Counted from the first letter of the stretch, positions 30,674-40,040 are shown. The stretch is 52,157 bases of DNA from an uncultured Paracoccaceae bacterium (GCA_938049225.1 CALICM010000011.1:1-52157); one strand, 5' to 3'. A program made the numbers and translations. The notes: generated from the sequence alone by a model not told the origin.

Positions 30674-32326
30674 TCACATATTCGGATAATTTGGTCCATC
30701 GCCCCCTTGTGGGGTCACCCAAGTGATATTTTGGCTTGGGTCTTTTATGTCGCAGGTCTTACAATGAACGCAGTTCTGCGCGTTGATTTGGAATCGCGGT
30801 TCGGCCCCCTCTTCGCGGATCACCTCGTACACACCCGCGGGACAATACCGCTGCGCGGGTTCAGCAAACTCTGGCAGGTTCACCTGAATCGGGACCACCG
30901 GATCAGCCAATGTCAGATGGCTCGGTTGGTTTTCCTCGTGATTGGTGCCCGAGAAGCTGACGTTGGTCAGCCGATCGAAACTGAGCTTGCCATCTGGTTT
31001 GGGATATTCAATCGGCTTAAAGGCCGAGGCTTTGCCCGTCGCCGCCGCATCCGTCTTACCATGGCTTTGTGTGCCCCAGGGATTCCAGCCGGTCAGCGAC
31101 CCAGCCCACATATCGATCCCGCCATAGACCAAACTGCGCAGCAGCCCTTTCTTCGACCAGATCGGTTTCACGTTCCGCACGGGCTTTAGATCCTTTGCCA
31201 CCGGGCCTGATTTCAACGCGGCGTCGTATGTGACCAGTTCATCCCCGGCACGCCCCGCCGCAATCGCCGCCTGGGCGGCTTCGGCCGCGGCGATGCCCGA
31301 CAGCATCGCATTGTGATTGCCCTTGATCCGCGGGACATTCACCAATCCAGCCGAGCATCCCAACAGGGCCCCACCGGGAAAGGCCACGCGCGGGATCGAT
31401 TGCCAGCCGCCCTCGCTGATTGCGCGCGCGCCATAGGCGACCCGCTTGCCGCCCTCCAGCAGCTTGGCGACCTCGGGGTGATGCTTGAAGCGTTGGAATT
31501 CCTGATAAGGGAACAGATGGGGGTTTTCGTAGTTCAGATGCACCACGAACCCAATGAAAACCTGATTATTTTCAGCGTGGTAGACGAAAGAACCCCCGCC
31601 AGCATTGCTGCCAAGCGGCCAGCCCATCGTATGAACCACGGTGCCTTCACGGTGGTTCTCGGGCTTGACCTCCCAGATTTCTTTCATCCCCAGGCCGTAT
31701 TTTTGCGGCTCGCTAAGAGCATCCAGTTTATACCGCTCAATCGCCTGCTTGCTCAGGCTGCCACGCACACCTTCGGACAGGAAAACATACTTGCCGCGCA
31801 GCTCCATCCCCGGCTCGTAACTGTCGCCTTTGGTGCCGTCTTTCTCGATCCCGAACGCGCCCGCGACCACACCAACGACGTTACCCTCGTCGCCATAAAC
31901 CAATTCAGAGCATGCCATGCCTGGGAAAATCTCGACCCCTAGCGCCTCGGCCTGTTCGGCCATCCAGCGGCACACATTGCCCATGCTGACGATGTAGTTC
32001 CCGTGGTTCTTCATCAGCGGCGGCATGGGAAAATTCGGTATACGGATCTTGCCAGCCGGGCCCAGGAACAAGAACTGATCGTTGCGGACCGGCACGTTCA
32101 GCGGCGCGCCCTTTTCCTTCCAATCAGGCATCAGTGCGTCCAACCCCACCGGATCCAGCACCGCGCCCGACAGGATATGCGCGCCCACTTCCGAGCCTTT
32201 TTCCAGCACGACCACACTCAGATCCGCATCCAACTGCTTCAGCCGGATCGCCGCCGACAGACCCGCTGGCCCCGCACCCACGATGACCACATCGTAGTCC
32301 ATGCTTTCGCGTTCAATGTCGGTCAT
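30674..32326 (-). CDS. Electron transfer flavoprotein-ubiquinone oxidoreductase
   Basis: Membrane-associated FAD and 4Fe-4S enzyme passing electrons from ETF (fatty acid, amino acid, sarcosine and choline oxidation) to ubiquinone. It is 550 residues, full length. The FAD motif IVGAGPAGLS is at about 15-24; the C-terminal iron-sulfur Cys set is Cys495 (CPAGVYEV), Cys519, Cys522 and Cys525 (NCVHCKTCDIKDP). The protein ends GGDGPNYPNM as usual for the family. It is divergent from alkB across a region with a palindromic operator. Nearby ispB serves the quinone pool it reduces. Confidence 0.97.
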   Translation of the reverse strand: MTDIERESMDYDVVIVGAGPAGLSAAIRLKQLDADLSVVVLEKGSEVGAHILSGAVLDPVGLDALMPDWKEKGAPLNVPVRNDQFLFLGPAGKIRIPNFPMPPLMKNHGNYIVSMGNVCRWMAEQAEALGVEIFPGMACSELVYGDEGNVVGVVAGAFGIEKDGTKGDSYEPGMELRGKYVFLSEGVRGSLSKQAIERYKLDALSEPQKYGLGMKEIWEVKPENHREGTVVHTMGWPLGSNAGGGSFVYHAENNQVFIGFVVHLNYENPHLFPYQEFQRFKHHPEVAKLLEGGKRVAYGARAISEGGWQSIPRVAFPGGALLGCSAGLVNVPRIKGNHNAMLSGIAAAEAAQAAIAAGRAGDELVTYDAALKSGPVAKDLKPVRNVKPIWSKKGLLRSLVYGGIDMWAGSLTGWNPWGTQSHGKTDAAATGKASAFKPIEYPKPDGKLSFDRLTNVSFSGTNHEENQPSHLTLADPVVPIQVNLPEFAEPAQRYCPAGVYEVIREEGAEPRFQINAQNCVHCKTCDIKDPSQNITWVTPQGGDGPNYPNM

Positions 32327-32423
32327 GTTGATCCTACTCCTGTCCGTAAACCCGGTGTGATCCTTTGTGCTAACGTGTGGGTCAGCAATGGGTCAATGCG
32401 TAGCAGGCATCACAGTTACGCCA

Positions 32424-32440
32424 ATTGACCATGCGTCAAT
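32424..32440. promoter_or_regulatory. Palindromic operator between ETF:QO and alkB
   Basis: ATTGACCATGCGTCAAT: 6-bp arms ATTGAC and GTCAAT with a 5-base spacer, 78 bases upstream of alkB. The spacing (N5 between TTGAC and GTCAA) differs from the FNR/Crp N4 type, so another dimeric regulator is likely. A GGGTCAATGCG variant lies about 25 bases to the left. Confidence 0.5.
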
Positions 32441-32517
32441 CGGCGAACTTGTTCGATTGTTGGGATTAACCTAGGGGTCAACCTGCGGTATAATGACCGC
32501 AAATTTTGAGGAACCCC

Positions 32518-33642
32518 ATGTCGGAACGCACCCCATCGCTGCCCCACGCTTTATTCTTTTGGCTGTCGCTGCTGTTCGTGCCGCTGATTGCAATTAGCGG
32601 CATCTATGGCGGCTGGACGTTGTTGTTGGTCCCGCTTTATGGTTGGTTTCTGACCCCCACGATGGATGCGATCCTGGGAACGGATCCATCGAACATGGAC
32701 ATTGCCCAAGACAATTCGCAGTTGCGCTGGTACCACTTGGTCACACTGGTTTGGCCAGCTTTTCAGGTCCTGACAATTCTGGGTGTGCTGATGGTTGTCA
32801 GTTGGGGCTCCCATCTTACCCTAAGCGACAAAATTCTTATGGGCGTGGTCTTGGGCATTATGACGGGCACCGGGATCAATTTCGCCCATGAGCTGATACA
32901 CCAAACCAACCGGACCGAGCGTGCGCTGGGCGAATTGCTATTGGTGTCGGTGCTTTATGGTCATTTCAAGTCCGAACATATCCTGGTCCACCACCGATAT
33001 GTTGGCACCCCGCGCGATCCGGTCACAGCGCGTTTTAACGAGAATTTCTATGCGTTTTTCGCACGCTGCGTGCCACAGCAGTTTTTTTCGGCCTGGCGGG
33101 CCGAGGCCGCTTTGCTGCAACGCCGGGGCCATAGCCCCTGGCACTACAAGCACCCTTTTTGGCGCTATGCTGCTGGGTCGGGCGCGTTTATCTTGGCCGC
33201 TTGGCTGATCGGCGGGTGGTTCGCGGTGAGCATATTCGTGCTTCAGGCCTTTATCGCGATTTTGCAGCTGGAGCTGGTGAACTACATCGAACACTACGGC
33301 CTGGTCCGCAAACATCTGGGCGATGGCAAGTACGAGCACGTGCATCCGCACCACAGTTGGAACGCCGCACATCTGTTCAGCAACTTTGTGCTGATCAACT
33401 TGCAGCGTCATTCGGATCACCATTTCAAACCCAGCCGCCGCTTCCCCTTGTTGCAAACCTATTCCGAGGACGAGGCGCCGACGCTACCCCTGGGCTATCC
33501 TCTGATGATCCTCATGGCTTTGGTCCCGCCCATGTGGTCGCGCTATATGAACCCCGCCGTGAACGACTGGCGCGCACGGTATTACCCCGAGGTGACAGAC
33601 TGGACGCCCTACGACACTCGCAGCACCCCCCTGCCGCGTTGA
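32518..33642 (+). CDS. alkB: Alkane 1-monooxygenase, AlkB type
   Basis: Integral-membrane diiron enzyme hydroxylating medium-chain n-alkanes to 1-alkanols. It is 374 residues from ATG 32518 (GAGGA 5 bases upstream). The His boxes are present: HELIH (124-128), SEHILVHHRYVGT (His154, 158, 159) and LQRHSDHHFKP, plus NYIEHYGL, a diagnostic AlkB segment. About six membrane helices frame them. No rubredoxin gene is adjacent, so electron donors must be encoded elsewhere. It is divergent from ETF:QO and followed by a terminator. Confidence 0.95.
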   Translation: MSERTPSLPHALFFWLSLLFVPLIAISGIYGGWTLLLVPLYGWFLTPTMDAILGTDPSNMDIAQDNSQLRWYHLVTLVWPAFQVLTILGVLMVVSWGSHLTLSDKILMGVVLGIMTGTGINFAHELIHQTNRTERALGELLLVSVLYGHFKSEHILVHHRYVGTPRDPVTARFNENFYAFFARCVPQQFFSAWRAEAALLQRRGHSPWHYKHPFWRYAAGSGAFILAAWLIGGWFAVSIFVLQAFIAILQLELVNYIEHYGLVRKHLGDGKYEHVHPHHSWNAAHLFSNFVLINLQRHSDHHFKPSRRFPLLQTYSEDEAPTLPLGYPLMILMALVPPMWSRYMNPAVNDWRARYYPEVTDWTPYDTRSTPLPR

Positions 33643-33696
33643 CGCGCCAAGCCGCTTGAACTCACCTGTCGCTGACCCTATCGTGATCAGAATATG

Positions 33697-33720
33697 AGCC
33701 GCCCAACCCCGGGCGGCTTT
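33697..33720 (+). terminator. Rho-independent terminator after alkB
   Basis: AGCCGCCC (33697-33704) and GGGCGGCT (33711-33718) form a perfect 8-bp stem with a 6-base loop, followed by TT. It separates alkB from greA. Confidence 0.8.
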
Positions 33721-33755
33721 GGTAATTTCAGCATGACAAAGGGGGCACACCGACT

Positions 33756-34226
33756 GTGGAAAAGATCCCACTCACCAAACAAGGCTTCGCCAAACTGGAT
33801 GCCGAACTCAAACATCTGAAGTCCGAAGCACGCCCAAACGTCATCCGCGCCATCGCTGAGGCACGCGAGCATGGCGACCTGTCGGAAAACGCCGAGTACC
33901 ATGCGGCGCGCGAGCAACAAAGCCATATCGAGGGGCGCGTGGCCGAGTTGGAGGGGATCCTGGGCCGCGCGAATGTCATCGACACCAGCCGTCTGTCTGG
34001 GGCGATCAAATTCGGCGCCACGATTAAAATCGTCGACGAGGAGACAGACGAGGAAAAGGCGTACCAGATCGTGGGCGAGGCCGAGGCGGATATCGAAAAC
34101 GGACGCCTGAACATCAAATCCCCTCTGGCGCGCGCGCTGATCGGCAAGGAAGTGGGCGACAGCGTCGAAGTGAAGACACCCGGCGGGGTGCGCGACTACG
34201 AAATCCTGGACATTCAATACGTCTGA
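33756..34226 (+). CDS. greA: Transcription elongation factor GreA
   Basis: Rescues backtracked RNA polymerase by stimulating transcript cleavage. It is 156 residues from GTG 33756, full length. The N-terminal coiled coil carries [18 protein letters not shown] with the acidic tip residues; the C-terminal globular part has [11 protein letters not shown] and a PGG turn. It sits behind the alkB terminator and 20 bases before the following membrane-protein gene, so the two may share a transcript. Confidence 0.97.
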   Translation: MEKIPLTKQGFAKLDAELKHLKSEARPNVIRAIAEAREHGDLSENAEYHAAREQQSHIEGRVAELEGILGRANVIDTSRLSGAIKFGATIKIVDEETDEEKAYQIVGEAEADIENGRLNIKSPLARALIGKEVGDSVEVKTPGGVRDYEILDIQYV

Positions 34227-34246
34227 TCTCTGTGGCCGGGGGCGCC

Positions 34247-35188
34247 ATGCAGCAAAAGACCATCGACCGCACACGCAAGACTGCCCGGATCGTCAGCCTG
34301 ATTTGGGCCGGGCTGACGCTTGTCTATGCCGCGGGGTACATTGGTACTCTAAGCCCCACGGGCGGTGCGCTGATCCTGGCCATCATTGGCTTTCTCGCGA
34401 TAGCGGCGATGCCCATCGCCTTGGTTTGGGCCTTGGTTACGCTCAGCGCGCATCCAGAACCGGGTCCCGACCCCGAGCTTACCGCCCAGATCAAACGTCT
34501 GGAGCAATCCCTGGCGACCCAGGACAAGCGCCTGCGCAAAGCCGAGGTAGAGCTGCAAAGGCGCGCTTTGCCGCCCCCTGAGGCTGCCCCGCCAGCTGCG
34601 CCCCGAGCGGAACCAACCCCAGATCCTGCCCCTGAGCCCGAAGCCGTCCCTGTCGATCCGCAGCCCTCACTCCCTTTAGAGGGTGGCTCGGACGGTGGGC
34701 CATTGTCGCTTGAGGATGTGATCCAGGCGCTCAACTTTCCTCAGGATGCCAATGACCGCGCGGGCTTCGCGGTGCTGGCCCGTGCGCTTGCCAGTCACGA
34801 GTTGGCACGCCTGCTGCAAGCGTCCGAGGATTGCCTGAACTTTCTCGCCCATCTGGGGCTTTATATGGACGACCTATTGCCCGCCCCCGCCAGCGCCGAG
34901 GATTGGCGCCAGTTTGCCCGTGGCGGGCGGGAACGCGCAGCCCTGCTGCCCCTAACCGGGATCAGCGACCCCGCGGCGCTCGAGACCGTGCGCGGCGCGA
35001 TGCGCACCGACACGATCTTTCGAGACACTGCGCTGCATTTTCAGCGGCAGTTCGATCAAATGCTGGCCCGTGTGGCCCCCGAAGCACCCGATACCCCCCT
35101 ACTAAGCTTGCTCGACACCCGCTCGGGCCGGGCGTTTGTGTTGCTAGTCCAGGTCAGCGGGATGGGTGACGCCGGGAACGGTGCCTAA
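34247..35188 (+). CDS. Membrane protein with Pro-rich linker, unknown function
   Basis: A 313-residue protein from ATG 34247 (an in-frame GTG at 34232 is possible). Two N-terminal membrane segments (about 16-36 and 42-66) are followed by a short coiled coil (LTAQIKRLEQSLATQDKRLRK), a long Pro/Ala/Glu linker (about 108-145) and a helical cytoplasmic domain of about 160 residues with LASHELARLLQASEDCL. The layout, anchor plus flexible linker plus globular domain, suggests a scaffold. I recognise no family. It converges with the GST gene with a 4-base overlap. Confidence 0.75.
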   Translation: MQQKTIDRTRKTARIVSLIWAGLTLVYAAGYIGTLSPTGGALILAIIGFLAIAAMPIALVWALVTLSAHPEPGPDPELTAQIKRLEQSLATQDKRLRKAEVELQRRALPPPEAAPPAAPRAEPTPDPAPEPEAVPVDPQPSLPLEGGSDGGPLSLEDVIQALNFPQDANDRAGFAVLARALASHELARLLQASEDCLNFLAHLGLYMDDLLPAPASAEDWRQFARGGRERAALLPLTGISDPAALETVRGAMRTDTIFRDTALHFQRQFDQMLARVAPEAPDTPLLSLLDTRSGRAFVLLVQVSGMGDAGNGA

Positions 35189-35892
35189 GGCGTCCGAGGC
35201 GGAATATTCAGGCCCTTCTGCGAGGCTGGCCGCGCAATCGCCCGATCTAGCCAGGCCGTGACATTGGTCATTTTGTCCAAGCCGACCAGATCCCCAGCCT
35301 CGTAAAAATCCCGAACCCCCCGCACCCAAGGAAAGGTGGCGATATCGGCCAGGGTGTATTCGTCGCCCATCAGCCATTGCCGCCCGTCCAACCGGGTCTC
35401 AAGCACGTTCAACAGGCGCGCGGCCTCGTCCACATAGCGTTGTTTCGGGCGCGGATCCTGAATGTCCTTGCCCGCGAATTTATGAAAGAACCCAAGCTGC
35501 CCAAACATCGGCCCCACGCCACCCATTTGGAACATCAACCAACTGATCGTTTGATAGCGCAGCGTGGGATCCGACGGCAGCAATTTACTCGTTTTATCAG
35601 CCAGGTAAGTCAATATCGCGCCGCTCTCGAACAGCCCCAACGGCTTGCCGCCCGGCCCGTCGGGATCCACAATCGCCGGGATTTTGTTGTTTGGGTTCAG
35701 GGACAGGAATTCAGGGCTTTTGACGTCAGAATCCGACAGGGTGACGGTATGTGCCTCATAGGGCAGGCCGACCTCCTCAAGCGCGATCGAGGCTTTGACG
35801 CCGTTCGGCGTTGGGAAGGAATACAGCTGCAGCACATCGGGGTTCTTCGCCGGCCAGCGTTGAGTGATTGGAAAGGCAGAGAGATCGGCCAT
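35185..35892 (-). CDS. Glutathione S-transferase, YfcG/Ure2p-like
   Basis: A 235-residue cytoplasmic GST. The thioredoxin-like N-domain has LYSFPTPNGVKASIALEEVGL, the cis-Pro segment NNKIPAIVDP and the glutathione-binding ESGAILTYLADK; the helical C-domain has TLADIATFPWVRG. The TPNG motif, Asn in place of the usual Ser/Tyr, fits the YfcG/YghU group with disulfide reductase activity toward glutathione conjugates. It stands alone between two convergent and divergent neighbours. Confidence 0.92.
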   Translation of the reverse strand: MADLSAFPITQRWPAKNPDVLQLYSFPTPNGVKASIALEEVGLPYEAHTVTLSDSDVKSPEFLSLNPNNKIPAIVDPDGPGGKPLGLFESGAILTYLADKTSKLLPSDPTLRYQTISWLMFQMGGVGPMFGQLGFFHKFAGKDIQDPRPKQRYVDEAARLLNVLETRLDGRQWLMGDEYTLADIATFPWVRGVRDFYEAGDLVGLDKMTNVTAWLDRAIARPASQKGLNIPPRTP

Positions 35893-36075
35893 GAGACGTC
35901 CTTTTTGAAGTTCAGAATTGCGTAAGTGTGGTGTAATTGCTTGGCATCAACCGTTTGGCGCGGAAATCTATTGTCCTCAATCGCGTAAAACCTGAGACAT
36001 CAAAATTTTGCTTGAGTATTAACATCTCGGTGACTATTCGTGTCACACCGTAAAATGCGGCAATCAGGGGGGCAC

Positions 36076-36504
36076 ATGCTTAACGAATTCAAGGACTTCA
36101 TCGCACGTGGCAATGTCATGGACATGGCTGTGGGTATCATAATCGGTGCGGCGTTCACCGCCATCGTCACCTCGTTGGTCGGTGACCTGATCGAGCCGAT
36201 CATCGGCCTGGTCATGGGGGGTGTCGACTTCTCGAACTACTTCATCACTTTGGATGGTGGCGAATACGCAACGCTGGCAGCGGCGGCGGATGCGGGGGCA
36301 GCGACGTTCAATTATGGCAACTTCATCACCGCGCTGATCAACTTCCTGATCATTGCCTTTGTGGTGTTCATGCTGGTGAAAGCCGTAAACAAGGTTAAAG
36401 AGGCAGCCGAGGGCGAGCCCGAGGCTGAGGAAGAAGCGCCCGCCGGCCCGACGCAAGAAGAGCTGTTGGCGCAGATCCGCGATCTGCTGGCCAAACAAGC
36501 CTGA
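36076..36504 (+). CDS. mscL: Large-conductance mechanosensitive channel
   Basis: Pentameric channel that opens at high membrane tension to release solutes after hypo-osmotic shock. It is 142 residues from ATG 36076 with AGGGGGG upstream. The N-terminal amphipathic helix ([20 protein letters not shown]), pore helix ([21 protein letters not shown]), the periplasmic loop and the second helix ([20 protein letters not shown]) are all normal. The C-terminal bundle is acidic and ends [11 protein letters not shown] strong bidirectional terminator follows. Confidence 0.97.
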   Translation: MLNEFKDFIARGNVMDMAVGIIIGAAFTAIVTSLVGDLIEPIIGLVMGGVDFSNYFITLDGGEYATLAAAADAGAATFNYGNFITALINFLIIAFVVFMLVKAVNKVKEAAEGEPEAEEEAPAGPTQEELLAQIRDLLAKQA

Positions 36505-36523
36505 TCCACAACGAGTATCACGG

Positions 36524-36558
36524 GAGAGGCCGGGGCAAGCACTGCCCCGGCCTCTCTT
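36524..36558. terminator. Bidirectional terminator between mscL and ald
   Basis: GAGAGGCCGGGGC (36524-36536) and GCCCCGGCCTCTC (36544-36556) form a perfect 13-bp stem with a 7-base loop, placed between the convergent mscL and ald genes. Confidence 0.88.
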
Positions 36559-36563
36559 GTGGA

Positions 36564-37682
36564 TTACGCCCTTAGTGCCAATTTGGGCGACAGCACATCG
36601 ATCCCAAGTGCGCGGCCGACCGGCGCACAGGTCAGTTGGCCCGCATGGGTGTTCAATCCCTCCAGCAAATGCGGATCGTCGATCAAAGCTTGGCGCCACC
36701 CTTTATTGGCCAAGGCCAGCATGAAGGGCATGGTGGCATTGCCCAAAGCGATGGTCGAGGTACGCGCGACCGCCCCGGGCATATTGGCCACGCAGTAGTG
36801 CATGATGCCATCCACATCATAAATCGGGTCGTCATGGGTGGTGGCGCGCGATGTCTCGAAACAGCCACCCTGGTCAATGGCGACATCCACTAGGGCCGCG
36901 CCCGGTTTCATGCCCGCCAGTTCAGCGCGGCTGACCAGCTTGGGCGCGGCCGCGCCCGGGATCAACACCGCGCCGATGACCATATCGGCCTGCGCAACCA
37001 ATTCGGCGGTATTCGCGCCCGAGGCATAGCGGGTGCGAAATTGACCGCCGAACAGATCATCTAGCTGCCGCAACCGGGACAGTGACATGTCCAAGACCGT
37101 GACATCCGCGCCCATGCCGGCCGCGACACGCGCCGCATGCGTGCCCACGACCCCACCACCGATGACCACCGCCTGCGCGGGGCCGACCCCGGGCACGCCG
37201 CCCATCAGAACACCACGCCCACCATTGGCCTTTTGCAGCGTCCAAGCGCCAACCTGCGGCGCCAGCTTGCCCGCCACCTCGGACATCGGGGCCAACAGGG
37301 GTAGTCCGCCATTTCGATCGGTTACGGTTTCATACGCGATCGCCGTGACACCCGAGTTGAGCAGGTCATGGGTCTGATCGGGGTCCGGCGCAAGATGCAG
37401 ATAGGTGAAAAGGATTTGCCCCTCGCGCAGCTGCGCACGCTCACCAGCCTGCGGTTCCTTGACCTTCACAATCATCTCGGCCCCGGCGAAAACCTCTGAC
37501 GCGGCAGGCACGATCTGGGCCCCCGCTGCAACATAATCGTCATCTGGGAACCCGGCGCCGATACCGGCGCCCGTCTCAATTAATACACCGTGCCCCGCTG
37601 CGACGGCCTCGCGGGCGGCCATTGGCGTCAGGCCGACGCGGTATTCTTGGTTCTTGATTTCCTTAGGGCAGCCGATCAGCAT
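36564..37682 (-). CDS. ald: Alanine dehydrogenase
   Basis: NAD-dependent oxidative deamination of L-alanine to pyruvate. It is 372 residues from ATG 37680-37682 (GGAGG 8 bases upstream); longer frames upstream are not needed. Catalytic Lys75 (VKVKEP) and His96 (TYLHLAPD) are in the positions known for Ald, and the NAD loop is VIGGGVVGTHAA. The opening MLIGCPKEIKNQEYRVGLTP is diagnostic. It is divergent from an Lrp-type regulator, the usual arrangement for alanine-induced control, and converges with mscL. Confidence 0.97.
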   Translation of the reverse strand: MLIGCPKEIKNQEYRVGLTPMAAREAVAAGHGVLIETGAGIGAGFPDDDYVAAGAQIVPAASEVFAGAEMIVKVKEPQAGERAQLREGQILFTYLHLAPDPDQTHDLLNSGVTAIAYETVTDRNGGLPLLAPMSEVAGKLAPQVGAWTLQKANGGRGVLMGGVPGVGPAQAVVIGGGVVGTHAARVAAGMGADVTVLDMSLSRLRQLDDLFGGQFRTRYASGANTAELVAQADMVIGAVLIPGAAAPKLVSRAELAGMKPGAALVDVAIDQGGCFETSRATTHDDPIYDVDGIMHYCVANMPGAVARTSTIALGNATMPFMLALANKGWRQALIDDPHLLEGLNTHAGQLTCAPVGRALGIDVLSPKLALRA

Positions 37683-37814
37683 CTGGGAGTCCTCCGACAT
37701 TTTTGCGGTACTATGCCCCGGGGTCGCCGGCGAGTTCTTGCAAAATGGTTGTGAGAGGCGCGTGATTCTGCGAAGATCCGTGCGCTTTCGGGACAATCGG
37801 GCGGAGGTATTTGC

Positions 37815-38276
37815 GTGACGGATTTAGACGATATGGATGCCGCCATCCTGCGCGCACTGCAGCGACAGGGGCGTATGTCGAACGCGGATCTCGCACAAGT
37901 GGTGCATCTGTCCCCCTCGGCCTGCCACCGCCGGGTGGCCCGGCTCGAGGCTGAGGGCGTGATCAAAGACTATGTCGCCCTGCTCAACCCACAAGCGGTG
38001 GACCGGCGCACGACGGTCTTTGTAGAGATCTCGCTAACCGGCCAAGCGGACGAGGTCTTGGATGCTTTCGAGAAAGCCGTCGCGCGGGTGCCGGATGTGC
38101 TGGAGTGCCACCTGATGGCGGGCACTGCGGACTATGTTCTAAAGGTCGTTGCCCGGGATACCGAGGATTTCGCGCGGATCCATCGGCAATACCTGGCACG
38201 GCTGCCGGGTGTTGGACGCATGCAATCAAACTTTGCACTCAGAACAGTGTTTAAGACAACCGCTTTGCCGGTCTAG
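37815..38276 (+). CDS. Lrp/AsnC-family regulator, probable regulator of ald
   Basis: A 153-residue regulator from GTG 37815 with GGAGG upstream. The winged helix (DMDAAILRALQRQGRMSNADL, then VHLSPSACHRRVARLEAEG) is followed by the RAM ligand-binding domain (VLECHLMAGTADYVLKVVARD, ending LPGVGRMQSNFALRTV). Divergence from ald across 132 bases makes it the likely alanine-responsive activator (AldR type). A 9-base tandem repeat begins 4 bases after its stop codon. Confidence 0.92.
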   Translation: MTDLDDMDAAILRALQRQGRMSNADLAQVVHLSPSACHRRVARLEAEGVIKDYVALLNPQAVDRRTTVFVEISLTGQADEVLDAFEKAVARVPDVLECHLMAGTADYVLKVVARDTEDFARIHRQYLARLPGVGRMQSNFALRTVFKTTALPV

Positions 38277-38280
38277 CATC

Positions 38281-38307
38281 GACGGCATCGACGGCATCGA
38301 CGGCATC
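38281..38307 (+). repeat. Short tandem repeat, unit GACGGCATC x3
   Basis: Three perfect copies of the 9-base unit GACGGCATC, preceded by a partial CATC, start 4 bases after the Lrp gene stop codon and open the decayed stretch. Confidence 0.85.
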
Positions 38308-38394
38308 GCCTCAGAGCACCGCGAGCCCGCCACAAAAGGCGACAAGCACTGCAATCGCCGCCCAAAGTACGGATTGGGTGTTTGATCCCACGGT
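38308..38394. other. Possible remnant coding a hydrophobic tail
   Basis: On the minus strand a short frame from about 38402 to 38314 reads as a single membrane segment (VLWAAIAVLVAFCGGLAVL, then stop). It could be the end of a small membrane protein gene truncated by the IS remnant next to it, or chance. No start with a ribosome-binding site is seen. Confidence 0.3.
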
Positions 38395-38646
38395 TTGATG
38401 GTGCGATCCTTTGGCATCGAGGCAGGGACTGGCATTTTGGGGAGGTGCCATAAGGGGACCGCGGACATCACGCTGGCTGAATTGAGGGAGCGGCTGATTG
38501 AAAACCTTAGCGAGGCACTTGCCCTCTCAACGATCCACGATTTCTTCCTCGGCCACAGGACAGTTACAAAGAAAGACGGCCCACGCCAGCGAGCACGAGC
38601 GGTAAGAGCTGTTGTTACGGTTGTGCTGCCGTCACTCAACCTGTGA
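38395..38646 (+). pseudogene. IS630-family transposase remnant
   Basis: Residues encoded at about 38464-38590 (DITLAELRERL, STIHDFFLGH, then a basic stretch) match the HTH-to-catalytic linker region of IS630-type transposases. Only this piece is left: both the N-terminal part and the DDE domain are missing and no terminal repeats are evident. Confidence 0.6.
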
Positions 38647-39011
38647 TAGGGAAGCCCGGCCGCCTTCAAAAGGAAAGGGGCCCAAACAGGCACTTGGGGC
38701 GGCATGGAAACCGGCAGGTCCATTTGCACCCGATTGGATGATTTTGCGCGCCGTATTGCGAGACAACCGACACTCCCGACAAATCTGCTTGATCGACTTC
38801 ACATACCAATCAACAGCGCAAATTGGATGAAATCACAAAGTGTTCTTTGCGATAGGAGGTTTGCGGCGCGCAGGGGTTCGATGGTGCAGGCGTAGGACAT
38901 AAGGGCGAAGCCCGGGATTGGCAGGAGACCGACGCGATACGCTCGGGTTTTTGAACCAATTCCGTCCGTTTTTGTATTTGTGGGCAGTCTGTACAGACTT
39001 TAGACTCGACT
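38647..39011. other. Gene-free stretch in decayed region
   Basis: About 365 bases between the IS630 remnant and the sarcosine oxidase remnant. Short open frames exist on both strands but none has a ribosome-binding site or recognisable protein sequence. Confidence 0.4.
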
Positions 39012-39962
39012 GTGAACCAAACCGGCGGCAATGCAATGCGGTACCCGGCGCTCAAGATCTTGGCCCAGGGCCTTACGGGCAACAAGAGGTGGACGCCCGT
39101 TTGGCGTGAGCCCGAGCCGAAGGCGGAGTATGACATCGTCATTGTTGGGGGCGCTGGGCACGGTTTGGCGACGGCTTATTATCTGGCCCGTGAGTTCGGC
39201 GTGACGAATGTCGCGGTGGTCGAAAAAGGCTGGCTCGGGTCGGGGAACATCGGGCGGAACACGACGATCATCCGCTCGAATTATCTCCTCGAAGGCAATC
39301 AGCCCTTCTACGAGTTTTCGCTCAGACTCTGGTAGGGGTTGGAGCAGGATTTCAATTACAACGCGATGGTCAGCCAGCGCGGCATCCTCAATCTGATCCA
39401 TTCCGACCCGCAGCGCGATGCCTTCGTCCGGCGCGGCAACGCGATGCGGCTTTCGGGGGCCGACGTCACCATCGTCGAGCGGGGCGACCTCGCCCTGGTC
39501 TCAATCGCCACACCGCAGGGCAGTGAAAAGGCCCTCGCGACGGCGCTTCAGGCGGGATTCGGCCTTGCCCCACCCACCGCGACCGTATCGACCACGGGCG
39601 GCGAGACCCGCGCGGTCCGGACCGCTCCCGACCAAATGTTTTTGATCTTCCCGCACGGGACGCCGGATGCGAACGGGCAGATCCAAAACAAACTGGGCGG
39701 GACGGGCTACACCACGGATCAGACGGATGTCTGGATAGCGCTGGAAATCAGCGGCCCCAATACGCTGACCGCGCTGGAGCGGCTCTGCCCCCTCGATCTA
39801 GCGCGGATGCCCGCGAACGGCGCTGCCCGAACCGTGATGGAACACAAGGGCGCAATGATCATTCGCCTTGGCCAGGGCCGGTTCCTGCTGATGTCCGCCA
39901 GTTCGTCGGCAGGGTCCTTCCTAAACGCCGTCGAAACCTCCTACAGATATGTAGTTTCTTGA
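39012..39962 (+). pseudogene. Sarcosine oxidase remnant: soxB 5' part fused to soxG by deletion, with premature stop
   Basis: The first part (from [16 protein letters not shown], through [18 protein letters not shown] to FYEFSLRLW) is the N-terminus of the sarcosine oxidase beta subunit with its FAD-binding site. A TAG at 39333-39335 interrupts it where relatives have Glu, but beta-subunit sequence continues in the same frame (GLEQDFNYNAMVSQRGILNL to RRGNAMRL). The frame then switches without shift to gamma-subunit sequence (ALASVA-like region ALVSIATPQG, later LERLCPLDLARMP and GRFLLM). The rest of soxB and all of soxD and soxA are missing, so one in-frame deletion and one nonsense change explain it. 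The gene cannot make a working tetrahydrofolate-linked sarcosine oxidase. Confidence 0.85.
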
Positions 39963-40040
39963 TTGTGTGGTGCGATGACACCCAAAAAATACCCTTTGAA
40001 ACAGGGGCCGCGAACAGATCGTCATTAGACTACAAATAGC

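Noticed and set aside
32424-32440. FNR/Crp-type site between ETF:QO and alkB
   Set aside because: The arms are spaced by 5 bases rather than the 4 of TTGAY-N4-RTCAA, so I list it only as an unspecified operator.
38281-38307. CRISPR-like repeat
   Set aside because: Three contiguous 9-base units without spacers are a simple tandem repeat. No CRISPR array was seen anywhere in the window.
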